A stretch of 64,000 nt of DNA from Actinophytocola sp044466355 (GTDB lineage Bacteria > Actinomycetota > Actinomycetes > Mycobacteriales > Pseudonocardiaceae): NCBI RefSeq assembly GCF_044466355.1, contig NZ_JBITMQ010000015.1, positions 124,001-188,000 on the forward strand. The letters run 5' to 3'. The position numbers were made by a program, and so were the translations under genes. The notes under the pieces were generated by a model. It searched no databases, had not been told where the DNA came from, and was given only the letters and a program-made list of their open reading frames with translations. Below are positions 52,484 through 60,460 of this stretch, piece after piece. Position 1 is the stretch's first letter. The number at the start of each line of letters is the position of its first letter.

Positions 52484-53697
52484 CCGCGCCGCAGGCGGTT
52501 CGTGCCGCTGTCGATGCGGCCTATCGGGACGAGTGGGGCCAGGTGGTCGCCACGCTGATCGGGCTGACCCAGGACTGGGACCTGGCGGAGGACTGCGCGC
52601 AGGACGCGTTCGCCGCCGCGTTGGCGACGTGGGCGCGCGATGGAATTCCGGCTCGTCCGGGTGCGTGGCTGACGACGACGGCACGTCGCCGGGCGGCCGA
52701 TCGGCTGCGACGTGACGCGACGGGGGCGGCGAAACTGCGGCAGCTCGCCGTGTTGGAGCGGGACCCGCTTGAGCCGTCGACAGAAGAGATTCCGGACGAG
52801 CGGTTGCGGCTGATCTTCACGTGCTGCCACCCCGCGCTGCCGTTCCCTGCCCGGGTCGCCCTGACGCTCCGCACGTTGGCGGGGCTGACCACTGGTGAGA
52901 TCGCCAAGGCGTTCCTGACCGCCGAGCCGGCGATGGCGCAACGCCTGGTACGCGCCAAGCGCAAGATCGTCGAGGCCGGGATACCGTACCGGGTTCCACC
53001 GGCGGAGCTGCTTCCGCAGCGGCTGACAGCCGTCCTCGCGGTGCTGTACCTGATCTTCAACGAGGGCTACGACGAGGAGGACGGGCGCAGAGCACTGGCG
53101 ACCGAGGGGATCCACCTCGCCCGGACGCTGGTCCGTCTCATGCCGACCGAGCCTGAGGCGCGTGGCCTGTTGGCGTTGATGTTGCTGCTCGAGGCCCGCC
53201 GCGCGAGTCGCACCGACGACGGCGTGCTGGTCACGTTGGAGAACCAGGACCGGTCCCGGTGGGATCGCGCGCTGATCGCCGAAGGCCTCGCGACGCTCGA
53301 CGAGGCGTTGGCCGTGCGGCGCTCCGGGCCGTATCAGGTGCAGGCCGCGATCGCCGCCTGTCACGCCACCGCACGCGACGCCGCCGCTACCGACTGGCCA
53401 CAGATCGCCGCCCTCTATACCGAGCTCGCCCGGTTGGCGCCCTCTCCCGTGGTGGACCTCAACCGCGCCGTGGCGGTCGCGATGGCCGAAGGCATCTCCG
53501 CCGGACTCGCCCTCGTCGACGAGCTCGCCGAGTCCGGCAAGCTCGCCGGCTACCATCTGCTGCCCGCGACGCGCGCCGATCTTCTCCGCCGGGACGGCCG
53601 CCCAGCCGAGGCCGCCACGTGCTACGAGCAGGCGCTGGAACTCGCGCCGACCGATGCCGAACGTCGCTATCTGAGGCGTCGTCTTTCCGAGCTCTGA
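52480..53697 (+). CDS. ECF42-type RNA polymerase sigma factor with C-terminal TPR extension
   Basis: A 405-residue protein: sigma region 2 (DAAYRDEWGQVVATLIGLTQ, LAEDCAQDAFAAALATWARD), region 4 (LTLRTLAGLTTGEIAKAFLT, AQRLVRAKRKIVEAGIPYRV) and a long C-terminal helical part of TPR-like repeats (VLYLIFNEGYDEEDGRRALA, EGLATLDEALAVRRSGPYQV, RPAEAATCYEQALELAPTDA). The extension is typical of ECF42. Starts within the stop of the DGPF gene. Confidence 0.92.
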   Translation: MTAPQAVRAAVDAAYRDEWGQVVATLIGLTQDWDLAEDCAQDAFAAALATWARDGIPARPGAWLTTTARRRAADRLRRDATGAAKLRQLAVLERDPLEPSTEEIPDERLRLIFTCCHPALPFPARVALTLRTLAGLTTGEIAKAFLTAEPAMAQRLVRAKRKIVEAGIPYRVPPAELLPQRLTAVLAVLYLIFNEGYDEEDGRRALATEGIHLARTLVRLMPTEPEARGLLALMLLLEARRASRTDDGVLVTLENQDRSRWDRALIAEGLATLDEALAVRRSGPYQVQAAIAACHATARDAAATDWPQIAALYTELARLAPSPVVDLNRAVAVAMAEGISAGLALVDELAESGKLAGYHLLPATRADLLRRDGRPAEAATCYEQALELAPTDAERRYLRRRLSEL

Positions 53698-53817
53698 CCA
53701 GCGCAACGGTCATCGCGGCCGAGGCTTTTTCGAAAGTTCCTTCCCGGTGGATGTCGAATCCGGGCCGCCTTCTTCGTCGGTGTGGCAAAACTTACCAGAC
53801 AGAGAGAGGCGAGAACG

Positions 53818-54312
53818 ATGTCGAACACCGAGTACCTGACCGCCACCATGACCGTCGACCAGGCGCCGGACGAGGTTGTTCAGGCCATCACCAACGTCCG
53901 CGGCTGGTGGAGCGAGAACCTCATCGGCGACACGGCCGCGCCGCACGACGAGTTCGTCTTCACCGACGACAGCGAACACCCCGGTGAGGCCGCCCAGGAC
54001 AAGAAGGGCATCCGCTTCGCCCGGTTCGTTGTCACCGAGGTCGTGCCCGGGAAACGGGTGGTCTGGCGTGTCGTGGACTCCTACCTCGACTTCATCGACG
54101 ACCACCACGAGTGGACCGACACCACCGTCGTCTTCGACGTCACCACCGACGCGCGGGGCACGACGCTGCACTTCACCCACGTCGGACTCACCCCCAAGGA
54201 ATCCGCCTGCTTCGAAGCGTGCTCACGCGGCTGGACCTTCTACATCACGAGGAGCCTGCCGCAGCTGATCACCACCGGTACCGGCCAGCCCATTCCGAGC
54301 TACCGCCGGTGA
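53818..54312 (+). CDS. AHSA1/SRPBCC-family protein
   Basis: A 164-residue START-like fold protein (TATMTVDQAPDEVVQAITNV then RGWWSENLIGD, VVPGKRVVWRVVDSYLDFID and the C-terminal helix CFEACSRGWTFYITRSLPQL). These bind hydrophobic ligands or act as Hsp90 activator homologues. ATG at 53818 follows GAGAGAGGCGAG. It lies 120 bp after the ECF42 gene, which is a common location for regulon members of such sigma factors. Confidence 0.82.
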   Translation: MSNTEYLTATMTVDQAPDEVVQAITNVRGWWSENLIGDTAAPHDEFVFTDDSEHPGEAAQDKKGIRFARFVVTEVVPGKRVVWRVVDSYLDFIDDHHEWTDTTVVFDVTTDARGTTLHFTHVGLTPKESACFEACSRGWTFYITRSLPQLITTGTGQPIPSYRR

Positions 54313-54380
54313 ACCCTGGCAGGAATTCGCCGCGGCGAACCTCACCGCGTTCACGAAAGTAGTTGCAGCCTGGAACCAAT

Positions 54381-54399
54381 TAGTTCTAGAGTGGAACTA
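54381..54399. promoter_or_regulatory. Inverted repeat overlapping the marR start
   Basis: Arms TAGTTC and GAACTA separated by seven bases (TAGAGTG). The right arm ends at the A of the ATG. A third related half-site (GGAAC) lies at about 54372. This looks like an autoregulatory MarR operator. Confidence 0.6.
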
Positions 54400-54839
54400 T
54401 GTTGGATGGTCTGGACGCCGAGGAGTTCTCCGAGGCGTTCGTCAGCTTCGTCCGCGGGTTCGGCTTGCTGGAGCAGGACACGACCCCGTGCGGCTCGCCG
54501 ATGTCGACCGCGGAGGCGCACGCGATCACGGCCCTGCGCGCGGATGGCCTGCACCAGGGCGTGCTGGGTGAGCAACTCGGGTTGGGCAAGTCGTCGACCA
54601 GCAGGCTCGTCGATGGCCTGGAGGCACGAGGCTGGGTCCGGCGCGTTCCCGATCCTCATGACGGGCGTGCCCGCGTCCTCGTGTTGACCGACAAGGGTCG
54701 CGAGGTGGCCGCCGATGTGATCCGGCGCCGTGCACAGCGGCTGTCCAGGCTGCTCGAGAACGTTCCCACGGCCCGGCGCCGAGCCGTCATCGACGCACTG
54801 CGACTACTCACGGAAGCGGGACGTAACGATGCGCCGTAG
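54399..54839 (+). CDS. MarR-family regulator
   Basis: A 146-residue winged-helix regulator (MSTAEAHAITALRADGLHQG, LGKSSTSRLVDGLEARGWVR, RVPDPHDGRARVLVLTDKGR). The start ATG at 54399 is inside an inverted repeat that is likely its operator. It overlaps the lipoprotein gene by 11 bp, so both are made from one mRNA. The cysteine at about residue 31 (TTPCGSP) could be a redox switch; this is speculation. Confidence 0.9.
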   Translation: MLDGLDAEEFSEAFVSFVRGFGLLEQDTTPCGSPMSTAEAHAITALRADGLHQGVLGEQLGLGKSSTSRLVDGLEARGWVRRVPDPHDGRARVLVLTDKGREVAADVIRRRAQRLSRLLENVPTARRRAVIDALRLLTEAGRNDAP

Positions 54840-55323
54840 TTCGCTGACGCTGCTGGTCTCGGCTCTGGTCGCCCTGGGCGGTTGCGCCGCGCAGCCGGAT
54901 GATCCACAGCAGACCGGCCGCCAGGCCGAGGTGGCCGAGAAGGGCAGCTCGGTGATGCCGTTCGATCTGGAGAAGACCACCCACCGGTTCCTGCCGACTC
55001 CTGACGGGCTCCGCCAGGAAGTCGTGTCCGACGACCCGCAGGACGCGACACAGGTCGAACTCGTCCGCGAGCACCTCACCAGCGAGGTCGACCGCTTCCG
55101 CGACGGCGACTTCAGCGACCCCGCACGTATCCACGGCCCGGACATGCCCGGCCTCGCCGACCTGTCGGCTGGGGCCCAGTCGATCACCATCACCTACACG
55201 GACCTGTCCGATGGCGCCGCACTCGACTTCCGCACCTCCGACCCGTCGCTCGTCCAGGCGCTGCACGACTGGGGTGCGGCACAGGTGTCCGACCACGGAA
55301 GCCACGCGCAGGACCACAACTGA
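54829..55323 (+). CDS. Lipoprotein coupled to MarR
   Basis: A 164-residue protein with lipobox ALGGC and mature sequence MPFDLEKTTHRFLPTPDGLR, VELVREHLTSEVDRFRDGDF and DSPxRIHGPDMPGLADLSAG-like SDPARIHGPDMPGLADLSAG. This small family is sometimes labelled aspartate carbamoyltransferase-like without evidence. Histidines near the C-terminus (SDHGSHAQDHN) may bind metal. ATG at 54829 overlaps the marR end. Confidence 0.75.
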   Translation: MRRSSLTLLVSALVALGGCAAQPDDPQQTGRQAEVAEKGSSVMPFDLEKTTHRFLPTPDGLRQEVVSDDPQDATQVELVREHLTSEVDRFRDGDFSDPARIHGPDMPGLADLSAGAQSITITYTDLSDGAALDFRTSDPSLVQALHDWGAAQVSDHGSHAQDHN

Positions 55324-55356
55324 GCGGCTGATGCCCATGTCGTGCGCGTGGTTTCC

Positions 55357-55941
55357 TCACGCGTGCTGCCGGGTCACCAGCGAGAGCACCGTCCTGGCGA
55401 GCCGGTCCGGGGCGGTCGACGGGCTGGTGCGGCCCGCGTCGGCTTCGTCGGCCGCGGCGTGCAGGACCGCGTAGAACATGGCCACGAGCCAGTCGAGTGG
55501 CAGGTCGGTGCGGAACAGGCCGTCGTCCTGGCCTCGGCGGATCAGCTGGTCGACGTGGTGCAGAGTTCGGTCGTGGTGGCGGCGCAGGCGTTCGGCGCCG
55601 AGTTCTGCCAGCGCGGCGGTGCGCAGGCGGCGGAAGCGGTCGAGGATGGGCCAGGACGTGCGCACGAGGCGCTCGAGTGCGACGTCGGCCCGGTCGCGGT
55701 CGAGCCCGAGTGCGGTCAGCACCTCGTCCGTGTGGGTGATCGCGTGGGTGATGACGGCGTCGATCAGCTCCTCGCGGGACGGGAAATGCCCGTACAGGGT
55801 GGCCCGGCGTACTCCCGCCGCGGCGGCGACCTCGGCCATCGACGGTGACTGGCCCCGGCCGAACAGGTCGCTCGCCACGTCGATGATGGTCGCGATGTTG
55901 CGTTCGGCGTCCGCGCGGCGCCGGTGCTCCGCATTGGACAA
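55357..55941 (-). CDS. TetR-family regulator, probable repressor of the MFS pump
   Basis: A 194-residue protein with HTH segment FGRGQSPSMAEVAAAAGVRR followed by ATLYGHFPSREELIDAVI and a helical ligand domain. TTG at 55941 follows GAGGGGGCCACC and avoids a long arginine-rich extension. It is the last gene of the minus-strand cluster after the pump and two small genes; the 28-bp palindrome before the pump at 57818 is its likely operator. Confidence 0.85.
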   Translation of the reverse strand: MSNAEHRRRADAERNIATIIDVASDLFGRGQSPSMAEVAAAAGVRRATLYGHFPSREELIDAVITHAITHTDEVLTALGLDRDRADVALERLVRTSWPILDRFRRLRTAALAELGAERLRRHHDRTLHHVDQLIRRGQDDGLFRTDLPLDWLVAMFYAVLHAAADEADAGRTSPSTAPDRLARTVLSLVTRQHA

Positions 55942-55951
55942 GGTGGCCCCC

Positions 55952-56272
55952 TCAGGACGAGTGCTGGTCAGCGAACATTCTCGCGAGGTGGCTCTCGCCC
56001 GCTGGGAGGGGCTGCCGCGCGACCGCCCATGCCATCGCGGCGATCGCGCAGGCGAGCCCGGACCGGGCGGCAACCCCGGCACCGGCCAGGACGGCGGTCA
56101 GGGCGAGGTACCGCGGGTTCCGGTGGCGCCCGGCCACGGTGACCAGAGCACCCGCCACCGCGGCTCCGCCGGCCACGGCCGGACCAGCCCGCAGTGGCAG
56201 CGGCCAGGTCCGGTGCCGGACGGCCAGCGCGTAGGCACCGGCGTTCGCGAGAGCGGCGTTGTAGGTCAACAC
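55952..56272 (-). CDS. Small membrane protein of the pump operon
   Basis: A 106-residue protein with about four short hydrophobic segments (AVAGGAAVAGALVTVAG, YLALTAVLAGAGVAARSGLA, CAIAAMAWAVA). GTG at 56272 overlaps the end of a 40-codon frame upstream. It lies 10 bp before the TetR gene. Perhaps a small accessory subunit; no family recognised. Confidence 0.55.
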   Translation of the reverse strand: MLTYNAALANAGAYALAVRHRTWPLPLRAGPAVAGGAAVAGALVTVAGRHRNPRYLALTAVLAGAGVAARSGLACAIAAMAWAVARQPLPAGESHLARMFADQHSS

Positions 56273-56388
56273 CGCCGTCCTGGGCGTGATCGTTCGTTGG
56301 CCCAGTAGTCGGCCGCGATCCTGCGGACCGCGCGGGCAGCGGTCAGGGCGGCGGTGGCCGCGAGTACGGGTTCGAGGAGTTGGCGCAC
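56266..56388 (-). CDS. Possible 40-residue coupled protein
   Basis: GTG at 56388 lies 1 nt after the MFS stop; the product reads VRQLLEPVLAATAALTAARA then VRRIAADYWANERSRP, an amphipathic helix with a basic end. Its stop overlaps the next GTG. The position suggests translation by coupling; alone, the evidence is modest. Confidence 0.4.
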   Translation of the reverse strand: MRQLLEPVLAATAALTAARAVRRIAADYWANERSRPGRRC

Positions 56389-56389
56389 G

Positions 56390-57808
56390 TCAGTGTCCGT
56401 GGCCGGTGACGGCTCGGGGGCGGCCGCCCGGCACGAGGGCGACGGCGACGAGCGCGGCGACCGCGGCGGCGATGCCGCACACGAGGTAGGCGTCGGCGAA
56501 CCCGGTGGTGTCCGATGTGGACGCGATGCCGGCCGCGGCCACCGTGGACACGACGGCGACGCCGATGCTGCCGCCGAGCTCGTGGAACGTGTTGACCACA
56601 CCGGACGCCACGCCGGCCTCGTCGTGCGGGACGTTGGCGAGGGTCGTGGTGGTGGCCGTGACGAACGCGGGTCCGATGCCGAGCGCGGCGAGCAGGAAGC
56701 CGGGCAGGACCTCGGTGTAGACGTTGCCGTCGGCGGAGATCCCGCTGAGCAGGACGGCGCCCGCGGCGGTGAGCAGGAAGCTCGCGACCGCGATCGGACG
56801 TCCGCCGACCTTGCCGATCAGGTGTGCGGCGAGCTGCGCCCCGATGGTGATGGCGATGGCGACCGGCAGGAAGATCAGCCCGGTCTTCAGCGCGCTGAAC
56901 CCCCGGATCTGCTGGAAGTACAGCGAGGTCAGGAAGAACAGCCCGAGCAGCAGCCCGGTGGCGACCAGCATGAGGAACGTGCCGGACACCACCGGCCGAC
57001 GCGCCATCGTCTCCGGCCGCATCAGCGGCGCCGCGACCCGGGACTCGACCAGCACGAACACGACGTACCCGGCCACCGCCGCGGCGAGCGGCACCAGCGT
57101 GGCCACCGCGCCCCAGCCGCCGTCACCGGCGTTGACCAGGCCGTAGATCAGCAGGCCGGTGGCCAAGGTGACCACGAGCGCGCCGGGGACATCGAGCCGC
57201 TGCCGCTCCTCCCGCACCCGGTCGGCCCCGATGACACCCGGCACGGTGGCCGCGACCAGGATGCCGATGGGCACGTTGACGAAGAACACCCACTCCCAGC
57301 CCGGTCCCGCGGTCAGCAGGCCGGAGACGAGCACGCCGAGCGCGGCGCCGGTGCCGCCGATCGCCGCCCAGATCCCGAGCGCGCGGTTGCGCTCGGCGCC
57401 GTGGAACGCGGTGGTGATGATCGACAGCGCGGCCGGGGACATCAGCGCGGCGCCGACGCCCTGCGCCGCCCGCCCCACGATGAGCAGGGCGCCGCTCGTC
57501 GCGAGTCCGCACGCCAGGGACGCGGCCGTGAACACCGCCAGCCCGGCCAGCAGCACCCGGCGTGCGCCGAGGGCGTCGGCAAGTCTGCCGCCGAACACCA
57601 TCAGCCCGCCGAACACCAGCGTGTACGCCGTCACCACCCAGGTCAGCGCCTCCCTGCCGAGGGCGAGTTCGACGCCGATGCTGGGCAGCGCCACCTGCAC
57701 GACCGTGATGTCCACGATCAGCATCAGCTGCGCCAGGCACAACAGCACCAGCGCGGTCCACCGACGCGGGTGCGGCGGCGCGCCGACCGCGGCATGTCCG
57801 TGACTCAT
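56390..57808 (-). CDS. MFS multidrug efflux pump (DHA2 family)
   Basis: A 472-residue protein with about 14 membrane segments, the DHA2 motif LGREALTWVVTAYTLVFGGL, GGRLADALGARRVLLAGLAV with motif A, and motif C-like IGPAFVTATTTTLANVPHDE region. It exports cationic or hydrophobic drugs by proton antiport. Its start is preceded by a perfect 28-bp palindrome which should be the operator of the TetR regulator at the end of the cluster. Confidence 0.93.
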   Translation of the reverse strand: MSHGHAAVGAPPHPRRWTALVLLCLAQLMLIVDITVVQVALPSIGVELALGREALTWVVTAYTLVFGGLMVFGGRLADALGARRVLLAGLAVFTAASLACGLATSGALLIVGRAAQGVGAALMSPAALSIITTAFHGAERNRALGIWAAIGGTGAALGVLVSGLLTAGPGWEWVFFVNVPIGILVAATVPGVIGADRVREERQRLDVPGALVVTLATGLLIYGLVNAGDGGWGAVATLVPLAAAVAGYVVFVLVESRVAAPLMRPETMARRPVVSGTFLMLVATGLLLGLFFLTSLYFQQIRGFSALKTGLIFLPVAIAITIGAQLAAHLIGKVGGRPIAVASFLLTAAGAVLLSGISADGNVYTEVLPGFLLAALGIGPAFVTATTTTLANVPHDEAGVASGVVNTFHELGGSIGVAVVSTVAAAGIASTSDTTGFADAYLVCGIAAAVAALVAVALVPGGRPRAVTGHGH

Positions 57809-57817
57809 GATCTCCCC

Positions 57818-57845
57818 TTAACTTGGACACTGTTGTCCAAGTTAA
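57818..57845. promoter_or_regulatory. TetR operator upstream of the MFS pump
   Basis: Perfect inverted repeat, arms TTAACTTGGACA and TGTCCAAGTTAA around CTGT, 10 bp from the MFS ATG. A typical TetR-family operator that would block the pump promoter. Confidence 0.88.
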
Positions 57846-57861
57846 TACGCCTAGGGGGTAT
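57845..57861. promoter_or_regulatory. CsoR-like palindrome (ATACGCCTAGGGGGTAT)
   Basis: A near-palindrome of the ATAC-CC-GG-GTAT type used by copper-sensing CsoR regulators, sharing its first base with the TetR operator. The csoR-like gene lies at 59395. Which direction it would serve is unclear: the pump on the minus strand, or the 175 bp of plus-strand sequence with no convincing gene that follows (57862-58036). Confidence 0.4.
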
Positions 57862-58038
57862 CGAGTGTCAAGCGAGGCTTTCGCCGGAGACTCAGCCGAC
57901 GACGGCCGCGCAGCCCTCCGACGATTCCGGGACCGGCTTGGGGCTGCTCGCCACGGTGGGCGCGACCAGAGTGGAAGCGAAGGACCTCGCACAGAAGATC
58001 ATCGACGCCCAGGAGGCGGAGCCCGGCGTCGTGTGCCG

Positions 58039-58407
58039 TCAGCCGGTCTCGTCGGCGTGAACGGCGGGCGGTGACCAGGTCACCGTCAGGTTCTCGCGGT
58101 GGCCGAACCGTTCGAGGTCGGCCGTGATGATGCCCTGCATGCCACGCAGGTGTTCCTCGGCACCGGCTTCGATCCGCACGGTCAGGCCGTCCGGGTCGGC
58201 GTCCAGGACACACCGGCCCCAGGTCAGGTCGAGCCTGCCGTGCGTGTCGGAGAAGTCGACACCGAGCACGTCCGGCCGCGCGTGCGCGCCGGGCATGGCG
58301 CCGTGCCGCAGGTGTTCGCCCATCTTGGCGGCGTGCCGACAGAGGTGGGCGAGAAGGCTGTTCGCGTTCGCGGTCTCGATGCGGGACTCGGTGGTGAGCA
58401 TGGTCAT
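58039..58407 (-). CDS. DUF2218 family protein
   Basis: A 122-residue protein (IETANANSLLAHLCRHAAKM, GVDFSDTHGRLDLTWGRCVL, LERFGHRENLTVTWSPPAVH), with the DUF2218 pattern. The function of the family is unknown; it is sometimes near iron or siderophore genes. GGAG precedes ATG 58407 closely. Upstream is a small membrane gene, divergent from a TetR gene. Confidence 0.8.
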   Translation of the reverse strand: MTMLTTESRIETANANSLLAHLCRHAAKMGEHLRHGAMPGAHARPDVLGVDFSDTHGRLDLTWGRCVLDADPDGLTVRIEAGAEEHLRGMQGIITADLERFGHRENLTVTWSPPAVHADETG

Positions 58408-58495
58408 TTCTCCAGGGTGGCCGGACTGTCCACTGTGGCGCGTTCGATCGAGTCGACTCGCCGGCCGCCGGCGCTCAGGTGGGCGCCGGGAACGC

Positions 58496-58738
58496 TCATC
58501 GCCGGCTCCGGCGACGGAACGCGCCGACCGCCAGCAGGACGACCGCTGCCACGGCGACCAACGCCAGGGCCACCCCGTGTGCGGCCCCCAGGGAGACCGC
58601 CAGCCAGGACGGCAGGGCGAGGACGGCGACGATGATCGCGACCTTCACGGCGACGATGAGAACCCAGGACCGGCGTCCCAGGTGCCGCCGCGGTCGATGC
58701 CCTGCCGCATGCGGAGGCTCGTGCCTCGAAGCTGTCAT
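58496..58738 (-). CDS. Small two-helix membrane protein
   Basis: An 80-residue protein: basic N-terminus, then VLIVAVKVAIIVAVLALPSW and GVALALVAVAAVVLLAVGAF. The DUF2218 gene follows after 88 bp on the same strand. ATG 58738 lies just below a palindrome; the upstream ATG at 58759 would sit inside it. Confidence 0.65.
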   Translation of the reverse strand: MTASRHEPPHAAGHRPRRHLGRRSWVLIVAVKVAIIVAVLALPSWLAVSLGAAHGVALALVAVAAVVLLAVGAFRRRSRR

Positions 58739-58741
58739 GCC

Positions 58742-58785
58742 CGGAGTTTTGCAAAACACTCCGTCTTTATCAAGACACAGTGTCT
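58742..58785. promoter_or_regulatory. Two palindromes in the TetR/DUF2218 divergon
   Basis: The first is CGGAGT-TTTGCAAAAC-ACTCCG (58742-58763), the second AGACAC-A-GTGTCT (58773-58785). They lie between the minus-strand membrane/DUF2218 genes and the plus-strand TetR gene (GTG 58815), so they should be operators controlling both directions. Confidence 0.7.
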
Positions 58786-58814
58786 ACAAATCAGTCGAGT
58801 TGTACAGTTGGCGC

Positions 58815-59405
58815 GTGCCCAGGCTGTGGAACGAGACGATCGAGGCGCACCGCCGCGACGTGCGGGACGCGATCCTGGAGACGACCATGAAGCTGGTCGC
58901 CGATGAGGGTCTGCGATCGGCGACCATGTCACGCATCGCCGAGGAAACCGGCATCGGGCGCGCGACCCTGTACAAGTACTTCCCCGACGTCGACGCGATC
59001 CTGGTCACCTGGCACGGCCGCCACGTCACCGCGCACCTGGAGCAGCTCGCCACCATCCGGGAGCGGACCGCCGACCCCGGCGCCCGGCTCGACGCCGTGC
59101 TGGCGGCCTACGCACAGATCGTGCACGGGATGTCCCGACACGGGTTCGGCGCCGAGTTCAGCGCACTGGTGCACCGCGACGAGCAGGTGGCCGAGCCACG
59201 ACGGCAGCTGCACGGCCTCGTCCGCGACGTGCTCGCGGACGCCGCGGCGGCCGGCCACGTACGCGACGACACCGCGGCCGACGAACTCGCCACGTACTGC
59301 CTGCACGCCCTCGCGGCAGCGGGAGATCTGCCGTCCCACGCCGCGGTCGAGCGGCTCGTCGCGCTCACCCTCGCCGGGCTGGCTCCTCGGCGCGTCACGA
59401 CCTGA
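58815..59405 (+). CDS. TetR-family regulator
   Basis: A 196-residue regulator with HTH MKLVADEGLRSATMSRIAEE then TGIGRATLYKYFPDVDAILV. It starts at the GTG (VPRLWNETIEAHR). The C-terminal helices have no recognised ligand type. Its stop overlaps the end of the convergent csoR-like gene by 11 bp. It probably represses itself and the small membrane-DUF2218 pair through the palindromes at 58742-58785. Confidence 0.88.
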   Translation: MPRLWNETIEAHRRDVRDAILETTMKLVADEGLRSATMSRIAEETGIGRATLYKYFPDVDAILVTWHGRHVTAHLEQLATIRERTADPGARLDAVLAAYAQIVHGMSRHGFGAEFSALVHRDEQVAEPRRQLHGLVRDVLADAAAAGHVRDDTAADELATYCLHALAAAGDLPSHAAVERLVALTLAGLAPRRVTT

Positions 59406-59676
59406 GCAGCCGCGCGACCACGTCACTCATCGCCCGCACCTCGGCATCCGTCGTGTCCACACCGGAGGCGATCGCCTCGGCCACGCATTCCTTGAGGTGC
59501 CGGCCGATCAGGCCGACCGCAGCCACCTCCAGCGCGCCGACGACCGAACACATCTGCGTGAGCACGTCGGCGCAGTCGGCGTCGTCGTCCACCATCCGGC
59601 GAATACCGCGCACCTGCCCTTCGGCGCGGCGCAACCGGCGCAGGAGGCCGCGCTTGTCACTGACAACACCGCGCAT
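59395..59676 (-). CDS. csoR: CsoR/RcnR-family metal-sensing repressor
   Basis: A 93-residue four-helix repressor with the Cu(I) ligand set C-x24-H-x3-C: Cys35 in ADCADVL, His60 and Cys64 in GRHLKEC, the spacing of copper-sensing CsoR. The N-terminal RLRRAEGQVRGIRRMVDDD is the family signature. The ATG at 59676 has GGAGGG 4 nt before it, so the ATG at 59688 is not used. It likely acts on the TACTAT/ATAGTA palindrome 77 bp upstream and the CsoR-like box at 61691. Confidence 0.88.
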   Translation of the reverse strand: MRGVVSDKRGLLRRLRRAEGQVRGIRRMVDDDADCADVLTQMCSVVGALEVAAVGLIGRHLKECVAEAIASGVDTTDAEVRAMSDVVARLLRS

Positions 59677-59752
59677 GCCGCCCTCCACTGTGGATGCCCG
59701 GACCAGCCGGTTCCGGGCCGACAGCCAGGAGCAAACCTCTTGTCGAAGATCG

Positions 59753-59769
59753 TACTATAAGCGATAGTA
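59753..59769. promoter_or_regulatory. Inverted repeat TACTAT-AAGCG-ATAGTA upstream of csoR
   Basis: Arms of six bases with a five-base spacer, between the csoR start (59676, minus) and the plus-strand frames at 59796. Contains AT-rich bases rare in this genome. Candidate operator/promoter for both directions. Confidence 0.6.
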
Positions 59770-59795
59770 GGAAATCGGCGACCGAGGAGACACCT

Positions 59796-59858
59796 GTGGC
59801 ACGACTCCACCCTGTCCGGCGGCTCGTCCCGCTGGAGACGAGACCGGGGAACCGGTGA
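59796..59858 (+). CDS. Possible 20-residue leader peptide
   Basis: GTG at 59796 has GAGGAG 6 nt upstream; the peptide is VARLHPVRRLVPLETRPGNR. It ends in TGA overlapping the next GTG (GTGA), so a second frame is translationally coupled. It might be a regulatory leader or a gene fragment; weak evidence otherwise. Confidence 0.35.
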   Translation: MARLHPVRRLVPLETRPGNR

Positions 59859-59923
59859 AGGTGTCCGAGACGCAGGACACCGTCGCGACCGACGACGGCA
59901 TCCACCGGTCCGTCGACGGCTGA
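59855..59923 (+). CDS. Possible 22-residue coupled peptide
   Basis: GTG at 59855 overlaps the previous stop. Product VKVSETQDTVATDDGIHRSV then DG, acidic, no signal. Ends 29 bp before the DUF6153 gene. Could be the rest of a decayed gene or a coupling peptide. Confidence 0.3.
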   Translation: MKVSETQDTVATDDGIHRSVDG

Positions 59924-59952
59924 CTCCAGTGGTCTGAAAGTACGGTGGAATC

Positions 59953-60372
59953 ATGATCAGCCCCACGGTGGTCACCGCGCGCTGGCTTCTGCTGTGCGTG
60001 CTGGCCTTCGGGTTGATCGGGATGCACCACCTCGGCTGGATGTCCCATCCGTGCGGCACACCGGCCGAGCCGATGTCCAGCACGTCGGTTCTGATGCCGG
60101 ACGACGTGATGGCGCCCGCGGCGCCGTCAGCCGGCCAGCCGGACCCCTCCGCCGGCCATCGAACACACCACGGCGTTGACGACCTGCTGCATCTCTGCCT
60201 CGCCGTGCTCGTCGCGGCCCTGGCGCTCGTCGGGCTGTGGGCCCATGCGCGCAGGTCGGCCGGAAACCTGGCCGACGAACAACCGCCGCCGCTCGCCTCG
60301 TGGCGGCAACCGCCCCACCCACCTCCCGTACCGGCACCACCTCTGACCGCACTGGGCGTGCTCCGGCTGTGA
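59953..60372 (+). CDS. DUF6153 family protein
   Basis: A 139-residue protein with N-terminal helix LLLCVLAFGLIGMHHLGWMS, a spacer with HTHHGVDDLLHLCLAVLVAA, a second helix, and a proline-rich tail. His- and Cys-containing helices recall copper-linked DUF6153 proteins often encoded near copper regulators. It fits the csoR neighbourhood. ATG at 59953. Confidence 0.75.
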   Translation: MISPTVVTARWLLLCVLAFGLIGMHHLGWMSHPCGTPAEPMSSTSVLMPDDVMAPAAPSAGQPDPSAGHRTHHGVDDLLHLCLAVLVAALALVGLWAHARRSAGNLADEQPPPLASWRQPPHPPPVPAPPLTALGVLRL

Positions 60373-60460
60373 TCGGTCCCGTGGCGGCGTTCGGCTCCTC
60401 CGAGCACGAATGCCGCTTCCGCCTGCCTTGTTCACGCAGCGAAGGGACATCGAGGTCGAC

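Noticed and set aside
57862..58036. Small plus-strand gene after the CsoR-like box
   Set aside because: A fragment with protein-like sequence (VEAKDLAQKIIDAQEAEPGV) is visible, but it has no suitable start or ribosome site; possibly a relic.
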